From Bradyrhizobium sp. ORS 285 (GTDB taxonomy: Bacteria > Pseudomonadota > Alphaproteobacteria > Rhizobiales > Xanthobacteraceae): a stretch of 64,000 nucleotides of DNA. The notes beneath the pieces were generated by a model. The model saw nothing but the letters and a program-made list of their open reading frames with translations. It had not been told where the DNA came from and made no database searches. Made by a program: the position numbers and the translations under genes. Below are positions 8,470-18,338 of this stretch, piece by piece. The stretch spans positions 5,229,001 to 5,293,000 of the forward strand of contig NZ_LT859959.1 in the NCBI RefSeq assembly GCF_900176205.1, written 5' to 3'. Numbering within the stretch: the first letter of the stretch is position 1; each line of letters starts with the position of its first letter.

Positions 8470-8976
8470 ATGATCCACGTCTGCCCACTTGCCGCTTTGC
8501 CCGAGACCGTGCGCCTGACCGGCGCCAGCCACGTGCTGACCATCATGGCCAATGTCGAGCAGGTGCAGCGGCCGGAGAGCATCCGGCCCGAGAACCATCT
8601 GCGGGTCTCGGTCGACGACATCACCGAGCAGCTGCCGGGCTTCATGGCCCCGAACGACGATCACGTCACCCAGGTGCTGGAGTTCGTGCGCGGCTGGGAC
8701 CGCACCGCGCCGCTGGTCATCCATTGCTATGCCGGCATCAGCCGCTCCACCGCCAGCGCGTTTGCGGCCGCCTGCGCGCTCAACCCGCAGCGCGACGAAC
8801 TCGACATCGCCTGGGCGATCCGCCAGGCCTCGCCGATCGCCTCCCCCAACCGCCTCATCGTCAGCCTCGCCGACCGGGCCCTAGGCCGCCAGGGCCGCAT
8901 GGTGCGCGCGCTGGACGCAATCGGCCCGGGCGCGATGATGGTCGACAGCCAGCCCTTCCGCATCGACCTGGAATGA
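8470..8976 (+). CDS. Protein tyrosine phosphatase-like protein
   Basis: The 168-residue protein has the cysteine-phosphatase signature HCYAGISRS, with Cys86 and Arg92 spaced as HCx5R, and an upstream aspartate-rich segment (VSVDDITEQLPG) where the general acid could lie. Alphaproteobacterial proteins of this length are annotated as tyrosine phosphatase family or dual-specificity-like; the substrate is unknown. It begins 110 bp after the small membrane proteins and may have its own promoter. Confidence 0.8.
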   Translation: MIHVCPLAALPETVRLTGASHVLTIMANVEQVQRPESIRPENHLRVSVDDITEQLPGFMAPNDDHVTQVLEFVRGWDRTAPLVIHCYAGISRSTASAFAAACALNPQRDELDIAWAIRQASPIASPNRLIVSLADRALGRQGRMVRALDAIGPGAMMVDSQPFRIDLE

Positions 8977-9178
8977 GCTGCCGATTCCGATGCGCCGAGT
9001 AGCGTCATACCGGCGCGGCTTGAACTTCCCTCCCGCGGTTTGACACTCAAGGAACTGCAGCCATCGTGACGGCACGCGTGGGCCGTCGGTCGATTCGCTG
9101 CGCCCCTGGGCCTGGCAGGCCCTCTGTTCCCTCTCCCATGACGCCGGCGGGCGCCATCGATTTCAGGACTGCGACGGG

Positions 9179-11854
9179 ATGTTCGACTGGCCTCTGGACT
9201 GGATTGCCCTCCTGATCGCGTTCGCGGCGCTCATCGTCGCCCGAAAAACCTCCGTTCGACTGACGGAGGTGGAGGCCCGGCTCAGCAGGCTGGAAGCGGC
9301 TCCCCGCATGGCTGTGCAGGCAGCCGCGCCGTCGCTCCGTCCGTTCGAGGAGCCCGCCGCAGCCCCGTCGGTGCCGCCGCCGCTTCCGGAGGTCGCCGAG
9401 CCTGCCCTGCAGGCTGCGGCGATCACGAGCGACGTGGCGGCCGATCAGCCGCCGCCGCTCGTCCCGCCCTTGCCGCAAGCGCAGGCCGGCTTCGAGGAGA
9501 CCATCGGCACCCGCTGGGTGGTGTGGATCGGCGGGCTGACGCTCGCGCTCGGCGGCTTCTTCATGGTGCGCTATTCGATCGAGGCCGGCCTGGTCGGCCC
9601 CGAGGTGCGCGTCGCGCTCGGCGCATTGTTCGCCGCAGCGCTGCTGGCGGCCGGCGAATGGACGCGGCGCAGAGAAAGCATCTCGCAGATCGCGGCGCTG
9701 CCGATCGCCAACATCCCGGCGATCCTCACCGCCGCCGGCACGGCGGTCGCCTTCGCCACGATCTACGCAGCCTATGCGCTGTATGACTTCCTGGCGCCGG
9801 CGATCGCCTTCGTGCTGCTCGGCGTCGTCGCGCTCGGCACGCTCGCGGCGGCGCTGCTGCACGGCCCGGCGCTGGCCGGTCTCGGCCTGGTCGCGGCCTT
9901 CACCACGCCGGTGCTGGTCTCGACCGGACAGCCGAACTACTGGGCGCTGTACATCTATCTCGCGATCGTCACCGCGGCGGCCTTCGCGCTGGCGCGGGTG
10001 CGGCTGTGGCGCTGGCTCGCGATGACCACGATCGGGCTGTCGTTCCTGTGGACCCTGCCCGGCCTCGATGCCGGCGTCGAGACGGTGGCGCCGCATGTCT
10101 TCCATGTCGTCGTGGGCTTCGCGCTGGCGGCAATGATCGTCGTCTGCGGCTTCCTGTTCGGTCCCGCGGCCGACAATGACGAGATCGAGCCGATCTCGTC
10201 CGTGGGGCTCGCGGTCTATCTGCTCGGCGGGATGCTGATCGTGCTGGCGAGCTTCCATGACGGCCTGGCGCTGATCGGCTTCACCGTGCTGATCGCGGCC
10301 ACGCTCGCGGTGGCATGGCGCGCGCCGAGTGCGACCGGTGCGGTTGCCGCAGCGGCCGGCACGGTGTTCCTGGTGTTCGCCGAATGGGCGCTGCGCGACA
10401 ATCCGGAGCTGCTGGTGCTGCCCGGCGGCGCGCTGCCCGGCATGGGCCCGGACCCGCTCGGCGCCTCCGTGACATCGCATCTGGTGACGGCGGCGATCGT
10501 CGCGCTCGGCTTCGGAGGCGCCGGCTTCCTGGCGCAGGGGCGCGCGCACAATCCGGTCGTGCCCGTGGTGTGGTCGGCCGCCGGCGTGTTCACGCCGATC
10601 GCGTTGCTGGTCGCGCTCTATGCGCGCATCGCCCATCTCGACCGCTCGATCCCGTTCGCGATCCTCGCGGTCGTGCTTGCGGCCGCCTTTGCCGCCGCGA
10701 CCGAGCTCCTGACGCGGCGCGAGGAGCGGCCGGGCCTGTCGGCCTCGATCGCGCTGTTCGCGACCGGCACGCTTGGCGCGCTGGCGCTGGCGCTGACCTT
10801 TGCGCTGGAGAAGGGCTGGCTGACGATCGCGCTGGCGCTGATGTCGCTCGGCACCGCCTGGATCTTCGAGAACCGGCCGATCCCGTTCCTGCGCACGCTG
10901 GCCGCGGTGTTCGCCGGGCTCGTCGTGTTCCGGATTGGCTATGACCCGCGCATCGTCGGTGCCGATGTCGGCACCACGCCGATCCTCAACTGGCTCTTGT
11001 GGGGTTATGGCGTGCCCGCCGCGTCGTTCTGGGGCGCGAGCTATTTGATGCGCCGCTATGGCGACGACGCGCCGTTGCGCGCCGTCGAGGCCACCGCGAT
11101 CCTGTTCACGACGCTGCTGGCGTTCCTGGAGATCCGCCATGCCGTCAATGACGGCGACATGCTGGCCGTGCCGTCGCTCGCCGAGATCGGTCTCGACGTC
11201 TGCGTCGCGCTGGCGCTCGCGATCGGGCTGGAGCGGCTGCGCGAGCGCAGCCAGAGCATCGTGCACAATGTCGGCGCCGTGATCCTGACCGGCTTTGCCG
11301 GCGGCGCCACCGTGCTCGGGCTGTTGCTGTTCGAGAACCCGATGGTCTCGGACGACGCGATCAGCGGCCGGCTCCTGAACATCCTGATCCTGACCTACGC
11401 CTTCCCGGCCGTGCTGATGCTGCTGTTGTCCTACGCGGTCGCAGGCCGGCGCCCGCCGGCCTATGGCAACACGCTCGCCGCCGGCGCGCTGATCATGGCG
11501 CTGTCCTATGTCAGCCTGGAGATCCGCCGGATCTATCACGGCCCGGTTCTGACCAGCGGCGTCACCAGCGCGGCCGAGCAGTACACCTACTCGATTGCGT
11601 GGCTCGGCTTCGGCGTGGTGCTGCTCGGCATCGGAGTGGTCGTGTCATCGCAACGCGCCCGCCTCGCATCGGCGATCGTGATCGCGCTGACGATCCTGAA
11701 GGCCTTCCTGGTCGACATGTCGGCGCTGACCGGCGTGTGGCGCGCGCTGTCCTTCATCGGCCTCGGCCTGGTGCTGGTCGCGATCGGCTGGTTGTACCAG
11801 AAGGTGCTGTTCCGGCGGCAACAGCAGGCGCCGCCGGCTCAGCCTGCGGGTTGA
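9179..11854 (+). CDS. Large DUF2339-family polytopic membrane protein
   Basis: The 891-residue protein begins with one membrane segment and a short helical region (VRLTEVEARLSRLEAA), then a proline/alanine-rich linker (about residues 45-105). From GTRWVVWIGGLTLALGG onward it is an almost continuous series of more than twenty hydrophobic segments. This layout and the GTRW start of the membrane domain fit DUF2339, a family of predicted membrane proteins without known activity. The ATG at 9179 follows CGACGGG. The gene ends three bases before the end of the convergent chemoreceptor gene, leaving no room for a separate terminator. Confidence 0.8.
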   Translation: MFDWPLDWIALLIAFAALIVARKTSVRLTEVEARLSRLEAAPRMAVQAAAPSLRPFEEPAAAPSVPPPLPEVAEPALQAAAITSDVAADQPPPLVPPLPQAQAGFEETIGTRWVVWIGGLTLALGGFFMVRYSIEAGLVGPEVRVALGALFAAALLAAGEWTRRRESISQIAALPIANIPAILTAAGTAVAFATIYAAYALYDFLAPAIAFVLLGVVALGTLAAALLHGPALAGLGLVAAFTTPVLVSTGQPNYWALYIYLAIVTAAAFALARVRLWRWLAMTTIGLSFLWTLPGLDAGVETVAPHVFHVVVGFALAAMIVVCGFLFGPAADNDEIEPISSVGLAVYLLGGMLIVLASFHDGLALIGFTVLIAATLAVAWRAPSATGAVAAAAGTVFLVFAEWALRDNPELLVLPGGALPGMGPDPLGASVTSHLVTAAIVALGFGGAGFLAQGRAHNPVVPVVWSAAGVFTPIALLVALYARIAHLDRSIPFAILAVVLAAAFAAATELLTRREERPGLSASIALFATGTLGALALALTFALEKGWLTIALALMSLGTAWIFENRPIPFLRTLAAVFAGLVVFRIGYDPRIVGADVGTTPILNWLLWGYGVPAASFWGASYLMRRYGDDAPLRAVEATAILFTTLLAFLEIRHAVNDGDMLAVPSLAEIGLDVCVALALAIGLERLRERSQSIVHNVGAVILTGFAGGATVLGLLLFENPMVSDDAISGRLLNILILTYAFPAVLMLLLSYAVAGRRPPAYGNTLAAGALIMALSYVSLEIRRIYHGPVLTSGVTSAAEQYTYSIAWLGFGVVLLGIGVVVSSQRARLASAIVIALTILKAFLVDMSALTGVWRALSFIGLGLVLVAIGWLYQKVLFRRQQQAPPAQPAG

Positions 11855-11857
11855 GCG

Positions 11858-13543
11858 TTACGCCGCGCGCACCGACTGCAGGAACGAGGCGACCTCGCGT
11901 TTGAGCCGGTCGCTGTCGGTGGCCAGTGACTTGGCGGCGCCGAGGACATGCGTCGACGCCTGGCCGGTCTCCGCAGCGCCGCGTTGCACGTCGGCGACGT
12001 TCGCAGAGACCTGCTGCGTGCCGTGCGAGGCCTGCTGGACGTTGCGCGAGATCTCCTGGGTCGCCGCGCCCTGCTCTTCGACCGCCGCCGCGATCGCCGA
12101 GGAGATCTCCGAGAGACGTTCGATCGTGCCGGAGATGTCGCGGATGGCTCCGACGGATTCCTGCGTCGCGGCCTGGATGCTGCCGATCTGCTGGCCGATC
12201 TCGCCGGTGGCCTTGGCGGTCTGCTCGGCGAGCGCCTTCACTTCCGATGCGACCACCGCAAAACCGCGGCCGGCTTCGCCCGCGCGCGCCGCCTCGATGG
12301 TCGCATTCAACGCCAGCAGATTGGTCTGGCCGGCGATCGAGTTGATCAGCTCGACGACGTCGCCGATGCGCGCGGCGGCCTTGGACAACTCACCGACGCG
12401 GTCATTGGTCTGGCGCGCCTGCGACACGGCTTCCTGCGCCATGCGCGCGGACTCCTGCACCTGGCGGCTGATCTCGGTGATCGACGAGGACAGCTCCTCG
12501 GTGGCCGAGGCCACGGACTGCACGTTGGTCGAGGCTTCCTCGGAGGCGGCGGCGACCTGGGTCGAGATCTCCTGCGAGCGCGAGGCCGTCGATGACAGCG
12601 CGCCGGCGGAATGCTCGAGCTCGGTCGAGGCCGACGATACCGTCTGCACGATCTCGCCGATCGTGGTCTCGAACTGGCGCGTGATGTTGTCGACGCGGCG
12701 GCCGCGCTCGATCTTGGCCTCGGCGTCGCGCGCGGCGAGCGCGTCAGCGTCCCGCTTGGCAATCAGCGCCTCCTTGAACACCTGCAAGGTGTCGGCCATC
12801 GCGCCCATCTCGGTCGGCTCGCCGCGATGCGGCACCTCGGCCGAGAGATCGCCCTGACCGAGCGCCTGCATCGGCCTGATGATCGAGGCAATGCCGGAGG
12901 AGACGTCCTGGACGAGATAGAAGCCGACCGCGATGCCGGCGGCGATCGCGGCGAGAATGATCGAGGTCACGACCCAGAAGGTGCTGTTATAGCCATCGGC
13001 CGCCTCACGCGTGGCCGCCTCCGCGCCCTTGTCGTTGTAGTCGATCGCCTTCAGCAGCAGCTCTTCCGATGCGGTGGAGGCAACGCCCGTCGGCTTGAAC
13101 AGGGCCTCGACGTCGTCCGGCAGCTTTCCGACGCTCTTGCGCGAGACGTCGAGCACCTTCTCGGCTTCAGCCAAATACGTATCGAAGGCGCGCGTCCAGG
13201 CTTCGTAGATGCCGCGTTCCTCGGCGGTGGAGATCAGCGGCTCGTAGACCTTGATGTCCTTCTTCACCTTGGCGAGCGTATCGGCCATACGCTTGTCGTT
13301 GCTGGCTTTCGCCTCGGGCGACTGAGCCATCACATGAGCGCGCAACGTAAGCCGGTAAACATTGATGTCGGCGCGCAGCGCACCGAGCGCGCGCACACTC
13401 GGCAACCAGTTGGTGGCGATGTCGACGGTCCGCTCGTTGATCGTGCGCATGCTGCGCAGGGACAGCACGCCCAGGCCGGACATCACGACCAGCAGGAATG
13501 CGATCACCGAGATGATCTTGAAACGAATGGAAAGCTTGGACAC
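11858..13543 (-). CDS. Methyl-accepting chemotaxis protein (tandem paralogue 1)
   Basis: The 561-residue receptor has an N-terminal membrane helix ([17 protein letters not shown]), a periplasmic helical region of about 150 residues resembling the four-helix-bundle 4HB_MCP sensor, a second membrane helix ([17 protein letters not shown]), a HAMP linker, and a signalling domain containing the hairpin-tip sequence [16 protein letters not shown], which contacts CheA and CheW. No C-terminal CheR-binding pentapeptide is seen; it ends SVRAA. The start is taken as GTG at 13543, seven bases after GGAGGA, rather than further upstream. It is a close paralogue of 13741-15429, most similar in the signalling half and divergent in the sensor. 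The ligand is unknown. Confidence 0.92.
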   Translation of the reverse strand: MSKLSIRFKIISVIAFLLVVMSGLGVLSLRSMRTINERTVDIATNWLPSVRALGALRADINVYRLTLRAHVMAQSPEAKASNDKRMADTLAKVKKDIKVYEPLISTAEERGIYEAWTRAFDTYLAEAEKVLDVSRKSVGKLPDDVEALFKPTGVASTASEELLLKAIDYNDKGAEAATREAADGYNSTFWVVTSIILAAIAAGIAVGFYLVQDVSSGIASIIRPMQALGQGDLSAEVPHRGEPTEMGAMADTLQVFKEALIAKRDADALAARDAEAKIERGRRVDNITRQFETTIGEIVQTVSSASTELEHSAGALSSTASRSQEISTQVAAASEEASTNVQSVASATEELSSSITEISRQVQESARMAQEAVSQARQTNDRVGELSKAAARIGDVVELINSIAGQTNLLALNATIEAARAGEAGRGFAVVASEVKALAEQTAKATGEIGQQIGSIQAATQESVGAIRDISGTIERLSEISSAIAAAVEEQGAATQEISRNVQQASHGTQQVSANVADVQRGAAETGQASTHVLGAAKSLATDSDRLKREVASFLQSVRAA

Positions 13544-13631
13544 GTCCTGATCCTCCGGGAGAATCGTCTCGCTAACCGGTCGTGTCATCCAGGCCACAGC
13601 ACCATTGCGCGGCCGGCACCGCTGCGAAACG

Positions 13632-13669
13632 AAAAAAGCGGCAACTGCCGAGAAGCAGCTTGCCGCTTT
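13632..13669 (-). terminator. Rho-independent terminator after the upstream chemoreceptor gene
   Basis: Read on the minus strand, a 10-bp stem AAAGCGGCAA / TTGCCGCTTT with a 15-nt loop is followed directly by a run of T (plus-strand A at 13632-13637). It lies about 70 bp past the stop of the 13741-15429 gene. The two receptor genes are therefore probably transcribed as separate units. Confidence 0.75.
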
Positions 13670-13740
13670 GTCTGTAAACTTCCGTTAATGCTGAACTACG
13701 TCCTACTAAAATTCCAGCAACAGCAAACGCCGCTGCGGTA

Positions 13741-15429
13741 TCAGGCTGCGCGGACCGACGCCAGGAAGCTTGCGACCTCGCGTTTCAAGCGATCGCTGTC
13801 AGTCGCCAGCGATTGTGCCGCAGACAGAACATGCGCAGACGCCTGGCCGGTCTCCGCCGCGCCGCGCTGCACGTCGACGACGTTCGAGGAGACCTCCTGC
13901 GTGCCCTGCGAGGCCTGCTGGACGTTGCGGGAGATTTCCTGCGTCGCCGCACCCTGCTCTTCCACGGCAGCAGCAATCGCCGAGGAGATCTCCGACAGCC
14001 GCTCGATGGTGGTGGAGATCGCCCGGATGGCGCCGACCGATTCCTGCGTGGCCGCCTGGATTCCCGACACCTGCTGACCGATCTCGTCGGTCGCCTTGGC
14101 GGTCTGCTCGGCCAGCGCCTTCACCTCGGAGGCGACGACCGCGAAGCCGCGTCCCGCTTCGCCGGCGCGGGCGGCCTCGATCGTCGCGTTCAGCGCCAGG
14201 AGATTGGTCTGGCCGGCAATCGTGTTGATCAGCTCGACCACGTCGCCGATGCGCGCCGCCGCCTTGCTCAGCTCGCCGACGCGATCATTGGTCAAGCGCG
14301 CCTGGTCGACGGCCTCGGTCGCCATGCGGGCCGATTCCTGCACCTGACGGCTGATCTCGGTGATCGAGGACGACAGCTCCTCGGTGGCGGACGCGACCGA
14401 CTGCACGTTGGTGGACGCTTCTTCCGATGCGGCAGCCACCGCGGTCGAAATCTGCTGCGAGCGCGTCGCGGTCGAGGACAATGCACCGGCGGAATGCTCG
14501 AGCTCCGTCGACGCCGACGATACCGTCTGCACGATCTCGCCGATGGTGGCCTCGAACTCACGCGTGATGTTGTCGACGCGGCGGCCGCGCGCGATCTTGG
14601 CCTCCGCATCGGCAGCGGCGTGCTCGTCGGCTTCCTTCTTGGCGATCAGCGCTTCCTTGAACACCTGCAAGGTATCCGCCATCGCGCCGATTTCGGTCGG
14701 CTCGCCGCGATGCGTCACCTCCGCGCTCAGATCGCCCTTGGCGAGTTCCTGCATCGGCTTGATGATCGAGGCGATACCTTGCGAGACGTTCTTCACCAGG
14801 TACACGCCGACGGCGACGCCGGCGATGACGGCGGCGGCGATGATCGAGAGGACCAGCCAGATCGCGCGCGAGAAGCTCTCGGCTGCCTGGCGCGTTGCGT
14901 TCTCGGCGCCCTTGTTGTTGAACTCGATGTCCTGGATGAAATATTTGTCGGCATCACGAGCGATCGCCGCGGCCGACTTCTCCAGCAACTCGGTGGCCTC
15001 GCGCGGCATCTTGCCGACGCTCTTGTTGGATTCGTCCATCACCTGCTTGATCGCGACGACGTACTTCTCCCAGGCCTGCACCCAGTTGTTGTAGATCGTG
15101 CGCTCCTCGGCCGAGGTGATCATCGGCTCGTAGGTCGCGCGGTCCTTGTTGATGGTCTCGAGAATGCCGTTGACGCGCTTCTCCGCGGCCTGCTTGGTCT
15201 CGGCGGTGTCAGACATCACATGCGCGCGCAGCGCGATGCGCAGCAGGTTGATGTCGGAGCGGAGCTCGCCGATCGCGCGCACGCTCGGCAGCCAGTTGGT
15301 CGCGATGTCGACCGTATTGGCATTGATCGACCGCATGCTGATCACCGCAAGCGCGCCGAGGCCGCACATCGTGACGAGCATGAAGGCGATGACCGAAATG
15401 ATCTTCGTACGAATGGACAATTGTGACAC
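13741..15429 (-). CDS. Methyl-accepting chemotaxis protein (tandem paralogue 2)
   Basis: This 562-residue receptor has the same plan as its neighbour: a membrane helix ([17 protein letters not shown]), a helical periplasmic sensor, a second membrane helix ([17 protein letters not shown]), HAMP and a signalling domain with [16 protein letters not shown]. It ends SVRAA without a CheR pentapeptide. The two proteins differ mainly in the periplasmic part, so they probably sense different signals through the same CheA/CheW system. The GTG at 15429 aligns with the GTG start of the paralogue (VSQLSIR versus VSKLSIR); the frame is open upstream to 15492. No receptor-specific neighbour hints at the ligand. 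Confidence 0.92.
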   Translation of the reverse strand: MSQLSIRTKIISVIAFMLVTMCGLGALAVISMRSINANTVDIATNWLPSVRAIGELRSDINLLRIALRAHVMSDTAETKQAAEKRVNGILETINKDRATYEPMITSAEERTIYNNWVQAWEKYVVAIKQVMDESNKSVGKMPREATELLEKSAAAIARDADKYFIQDIEFNNKGAENATRQAAESFSRAIWLVLSIIAAAVIAGVAVGVYLVKNVSQGIASIIKPMQELAKGDLSAEVTHRGEPTEIGAMADTLQVFKEALIAKKEADEHAAADAEAKIARGRRVDNITREFEATIGEIVQTVSSASTELEHSAGALSSTATRSQQISTAVAAASEEASTNVQSVASATEELSSSITEISRQVQESARMATEAVDQARLTNDRVGELSKAAARIGDVVELINTIAGQTNLLALNATIEAARAGEAGRGFAVVASEVKALAEQTAKATDEIGQQVSGIQAATQESVGAIRAISTTIERLSEISSAIAAAVEEQGAATQEISRNVQQASQGTQEVSSNVVDVQRGAAETGQASAHVLSAAQSLATDSDRLKREVASFLASVRAA

Positions 15430-16141
15430 TGATGACCCCAGCTGACTGCGCGTTCGGCCGCCTTCTCGCAGCGCCAAGGACGGCCCGAACATTCAGGTCT
15501 GCGCTGCGCTGCGCGGCATCGAGGTCAGAGAATCGGGAGCCTCGGAAACAGCGAGGTCTCATTCGGCTCTGACAGTGTCATTGGGCGCGAAACAGGCTTA
15601 TCGGAAGTTAATTCCGGGCCCGTAAGACTACTGACAATGCATGTAAAATGCACACCGGCGCTGACTGCGCGGTGTTCTGTCACCGGTGTCGCTGCACCGG
15701 GCGTAGTAAGACACCAGTGGAGGTATCGCACTCAGCAACACCTTCGATCTCGCGTCGGACTGATCGTTCAACTTCTAGTATGCCAGCGATCTTTAAGGGC
15801 GAGTTAATCTGCAACCAGAAAGCGCGCGCTGCCGCGACACACGGGCCAGCAATCAGCTGCTTGAGACGCGATGTCTTGCTGAGACGCTGATAGTTGCGCG
15901 GCGGCAAGATGCAGTCTGAATTTGCTTGCCGGCGAACACGCGCAACGCGGGGGATGGTTCGAGATGCCACCACGCCCAAGCTGACGCGACGACGAGACGC
16001 CGCGTCTGGATGCACCGGCGTTGCCGGGCTGATCGGCCTGACCGCATGCCGCGTTCAGGCGCAAATGCTGCAATCTGGAGGAACGTCGGCGAGACACCAC
16101 AGGCCCGGATCAGACCCGGGCGAATAGTCTCGGCAACGACA
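15430..16141. other. Long intergenic region upstream of the second chemoreceptor gene
   Basis: About 700 bp without a supported gene. GC content is lower than in the flanking genes from about 15540 to 15850. Near 15638-15655 there is an imperfect TGCATGTAAAATGCA dyad. Reading frames here are short and do not look like proteins. It presumably contains the promoter of the receptor gene at 15429, but I cannot place it. Confidence 0.5.
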
Positions 16142-16375
16142 TCAGGTGACCGCTTCGGAGACGAGGCGGATGCGGAACACCGGCTGCTTGGCTTCGTCGA
16201 GCAGCTCCATCTGCCACTCGGCCCCCTGCTGCAGCGTCTTGGAGATTCCGCCGATCAGGTCCGAGCAGACGGCCGTCAACTCGTTCCAGGCGGTCTCCCG
16301 GTTAGCGAACTCATAAGGCTGATCAGCCGCGCCGGAATAGCGGCCCTGACTGATCCGAAAGAAGTAAAGCGACAT
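16142..16375 (-). CDS. Small DUF6894-like protein
   Basis: The 77-residue product begins MSLYFFRISQGRYSG, close to the YFFH/R...G opening of DUF6894 proteins, which are common in many copies in Bradyrhizobium and have no known function. The ATG at 16375 with AAAGGG upstream gives this N-terminus; a longer frame to 16420 adds an unrelated extension. It has no membrane segment or signal peptide and stands alone. Confidence 0.65.
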   Translation of the reverse strand: MSLYFFRISQGRYSGAADQPYEFANRETAWNELTAVCSDLIGGISKTLQQGAEWQMELLDEAKQPVFRIRLVSEAVT

Positions 16376-16556
16376 TAACGACCCTTTCTCGTGGGCCACC
16401 CCCCCGGTCGGAAACTGCAACGTGAGTCGCTACCGAGGCATGAATCAAGCGGTCCGTACGATTACGGCGCAATGACCCCTATCGTGCGCTCGACCTAAAA
16501 CAGGTTGATCTATGTTAATCGGCGCCGGGTTTTTCAAAGGATGCGTGAACTAACAA

Positions 16557-17174
16557 CTAATCGGTCGAGCGGCGCAACTCCGGGGCGGCATCAACCTTCG
16601 CGTTTTCGGACTTGCTGTTGTCAGGCTTCGCGGATTCCGCTTTCACCGGTTCCACTTTGCTGCGCTCCACGCGCGGCGTCTCGACCCGCGCGGCGACTTC
16701 CGTATGCGCCGGATCTGCAGCGGCAGGCGCGGCTGCACGCGAGCCGCGAGGACGCGCCACCGCGCGCGCCATCAGCATGGTGGCGCCGCCCTGATGCTGG
16801 AAGTCGCAATAGGCAAAGGCGCCAAGACCCGAAACCGAGCCGCGGAAGCTGCGGTCGTCCTTCTTGTCCAGGTTGAAGCACGGCTCGAACGGCATGCCCT
16901 TGATCGAGGCACAGACGTTCTGGCCGCGAATCTGCAGCGTGTTGCCGGGCAGCCGGATGTGACGCACCGGCCCCGAGCCCGAGAACTGCACTGCGCCGGC
17001 AGCGCCCATGTCGTCGAGAAGGCGACCTGCGCCACGGGTGCCGTCAACGCAGGTGAAGGCGAACACCTTTCCGGCGACGAATTTGCGCGCCTCGTCGGCG
17101 GTCATCGATCCCGCAACCGCAGGCGCGACGACGGCGCCTGCCGTCAGGGTCCCCAGCAAAAAACGCCCGAGCAT
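16557..17174 (-). CDS. Secreted or periplasmic protein of unknown function
   Basis: The 205-residue product starts with a typical signal peptide (MLGRFLLGTLTAGAVVAPAVAG). A compact domain follows with four cysteines (FTCVDG, NVCASI, EPCFNL, YCDFQH), which could form two disulfides in the periplasm. From about residue 140 the tail is low-complexity and rich in A, P, K and S and probably disordered. Similar proteins are found in Bradyrhizobium without assigned function. Confidence 0.72.
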   Translation of the reverse strand: MLGRFLLGTLTAGAVVAPAVAGSMTADEARKFVAGKVFAFTCVDGTRGAGRLLDDMGAAGAVQFSGSGPVRHIRLPGNTLQIRGQNVCASIKGMPFEPCFNLDKKDDRSFRGSVSGLGAFAYCDFQHQGGATMLMARAVARPRGSRAAAPAAADPAHTEVAARVETPRVERSKVEPVKAESAKPDNSKSENAKVDAAPELRRSTD

Positions 17175-17288
17175 GTATCAAACTCCCACTTAACCCCACG
17201 CAGCGGGTAAGGCGGTATCTTTACCCCATGCTTACCATACCAACCATGGCAACAATGGAGCAGCATGGTTTGAAAAGTCTGAACATCC

Positions 17289-18275
17289 TCAGGATATTCT
17301 TACCACCGTCCGGCCGCGAACCTGGCCGGCGAGGATCTGGGGGCCCAGCGAGGCGACCTCGTCCAGGGCGATTTCGTGAGTAATTTCAGCCAGTTTTGAC
17401 CGATCCATGTCGGTTGCGAGGCGCGCCCAGGCGGCCTTGCGGGCGGGCAGCGGGCACATCACCGAATCGATACCGAGCAGGCACACGCCGCGCAAGATGA
17501 ACGGCGCGACCGAGGACGGCAGGTCCATGCCGGCGGCCAGGCCGCAGGCCGCGATGGCGCCGCCATACCTGGTCATCGACAGCAGGTTGGCCAGCGTGTT
17601 CGAGCCGACGCTGTCGACGCCGCCCGCCCAGCGTTCCTTGGCCAGCGGCTTGGCCGGCCCGGACAGCTCGTGGCGGTCGATGACCTCTGCGGCCCCGAGC
17701 GACTTGAGATAATCGGCCTCGGCGAGGCGCCCGGTCGAGGCGATCACGTGGTAGCCGAGCTTGGCGAGCACCGCGATCGCGACCGAGCCCACGCCTCCGG
17801 CAGCGCCCGTCACCACCACCGGCCCGCTCGCCGGCGTCAAGCCATGCTTCTCCAGCGCGAGCACCGAGAGCATCGCGGTGAATCCGGCGGTGCCGATCGC
17901 CATGGCGTCGCGGGCCGAAAGGCCCTGCGGGAGGCCGACCAGCCAGTCGCCCTTGACGCGAGCCTTCTCGGCGTAGGCGCCGAGATGGGTCTCGCCCATG
18001 CCCCAGCCGGTGCAGACGACGGCGTCACCGGGCTTCCATTGCGGGTGGCTGGACTGCTCGACCGTGCCGGCGAAATCGATGCCCGCAATCATCGGGAAGC
18101 GGCGCACCACCGGCGCCTTGCCGGTCAGCGCCAGGCCGTCCTTGTAGTTCAAGTCCGACCATTGGACCTTGACGGTGACGTCGCCATCCATCAGCTCGGC
18201 TTCGTCGAACTGCGTCAGTGCGGCCGTGGTCCCCTTGTCGGCCTTGTCGATCCGGATCGCCTTGAACGTTCCCAC
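17289..18275 (-). CDS. AcuI/YhdH-family NADPH-dependent quinone oxidoreductase (acrylyl-CoA reductase type)
   Basis: The 328-residue MDR-superfamily protein has the AcuI/YhdH layout: [13 protein letters not shown] near the N-terminus, [13 protein letters not shown], and the nucleotide-binding loop [16 protein letters not shown] followed by [10 protein letters not shown]. It lacks the zinc-ligand cluster of alcohol dehydrogenases, as expected. Family members reduce acryloyl-CoA to propionyl-CoA with NADPH, a detoxifying step in dimethylsulfoniopropionate and 3-hydroxypropionate metabolism; the true substrate here is not proven. The start is GTG at 18275 with GGGAG upstream. It lies 63 bp downstream of the MFS transporter gene on the same strand, so co-transcription is possible. 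Confidence 0.88.
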   Translation of the reverse strand: MGTFKAIRIDKADKGTTAALTQFDEAELMDGDVTVKVQWSDLNYKDGLALTGKAPVVRRFPMIAGIDFAGTVEQSSHPQWKPGDAVVCTGWGMGETHLGAYAEKARVKGDWLVGLPQGLSARDAMAIGTAGFTAMLSVLALEKHGLTPASGPVVVTGAAGGVGSVAIAVLAKLGYHVIASTGRLAEADYLKSLGAAEVIDRHELSGPAKPLAKERWAGGVDSVGSNTLANLLSMTRYGGAIAACGLAAGMDLPSSVAPFILRGVCLLGIDSVMCPLPARKAAWARLATDMDRSKLAEITHEIALDEVASLGPQILAGQVRGRTVVRIS

Positions 18276-18338
18276 AGCGGCACTCCCTGCGCTCTTGAAG
18301 TTTCAGCCATGTTTAGCCGATCGGATCGGACGTGCAAC

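Noticed and set aside
9047..11539. 830-codon open frame on the minus strand opposite the DUF2339 gene
   Set aside because: The translation is a low-complexity R/Q/H/E-rich antisense product of a hydrophobic GC-rich gene, with no domain.
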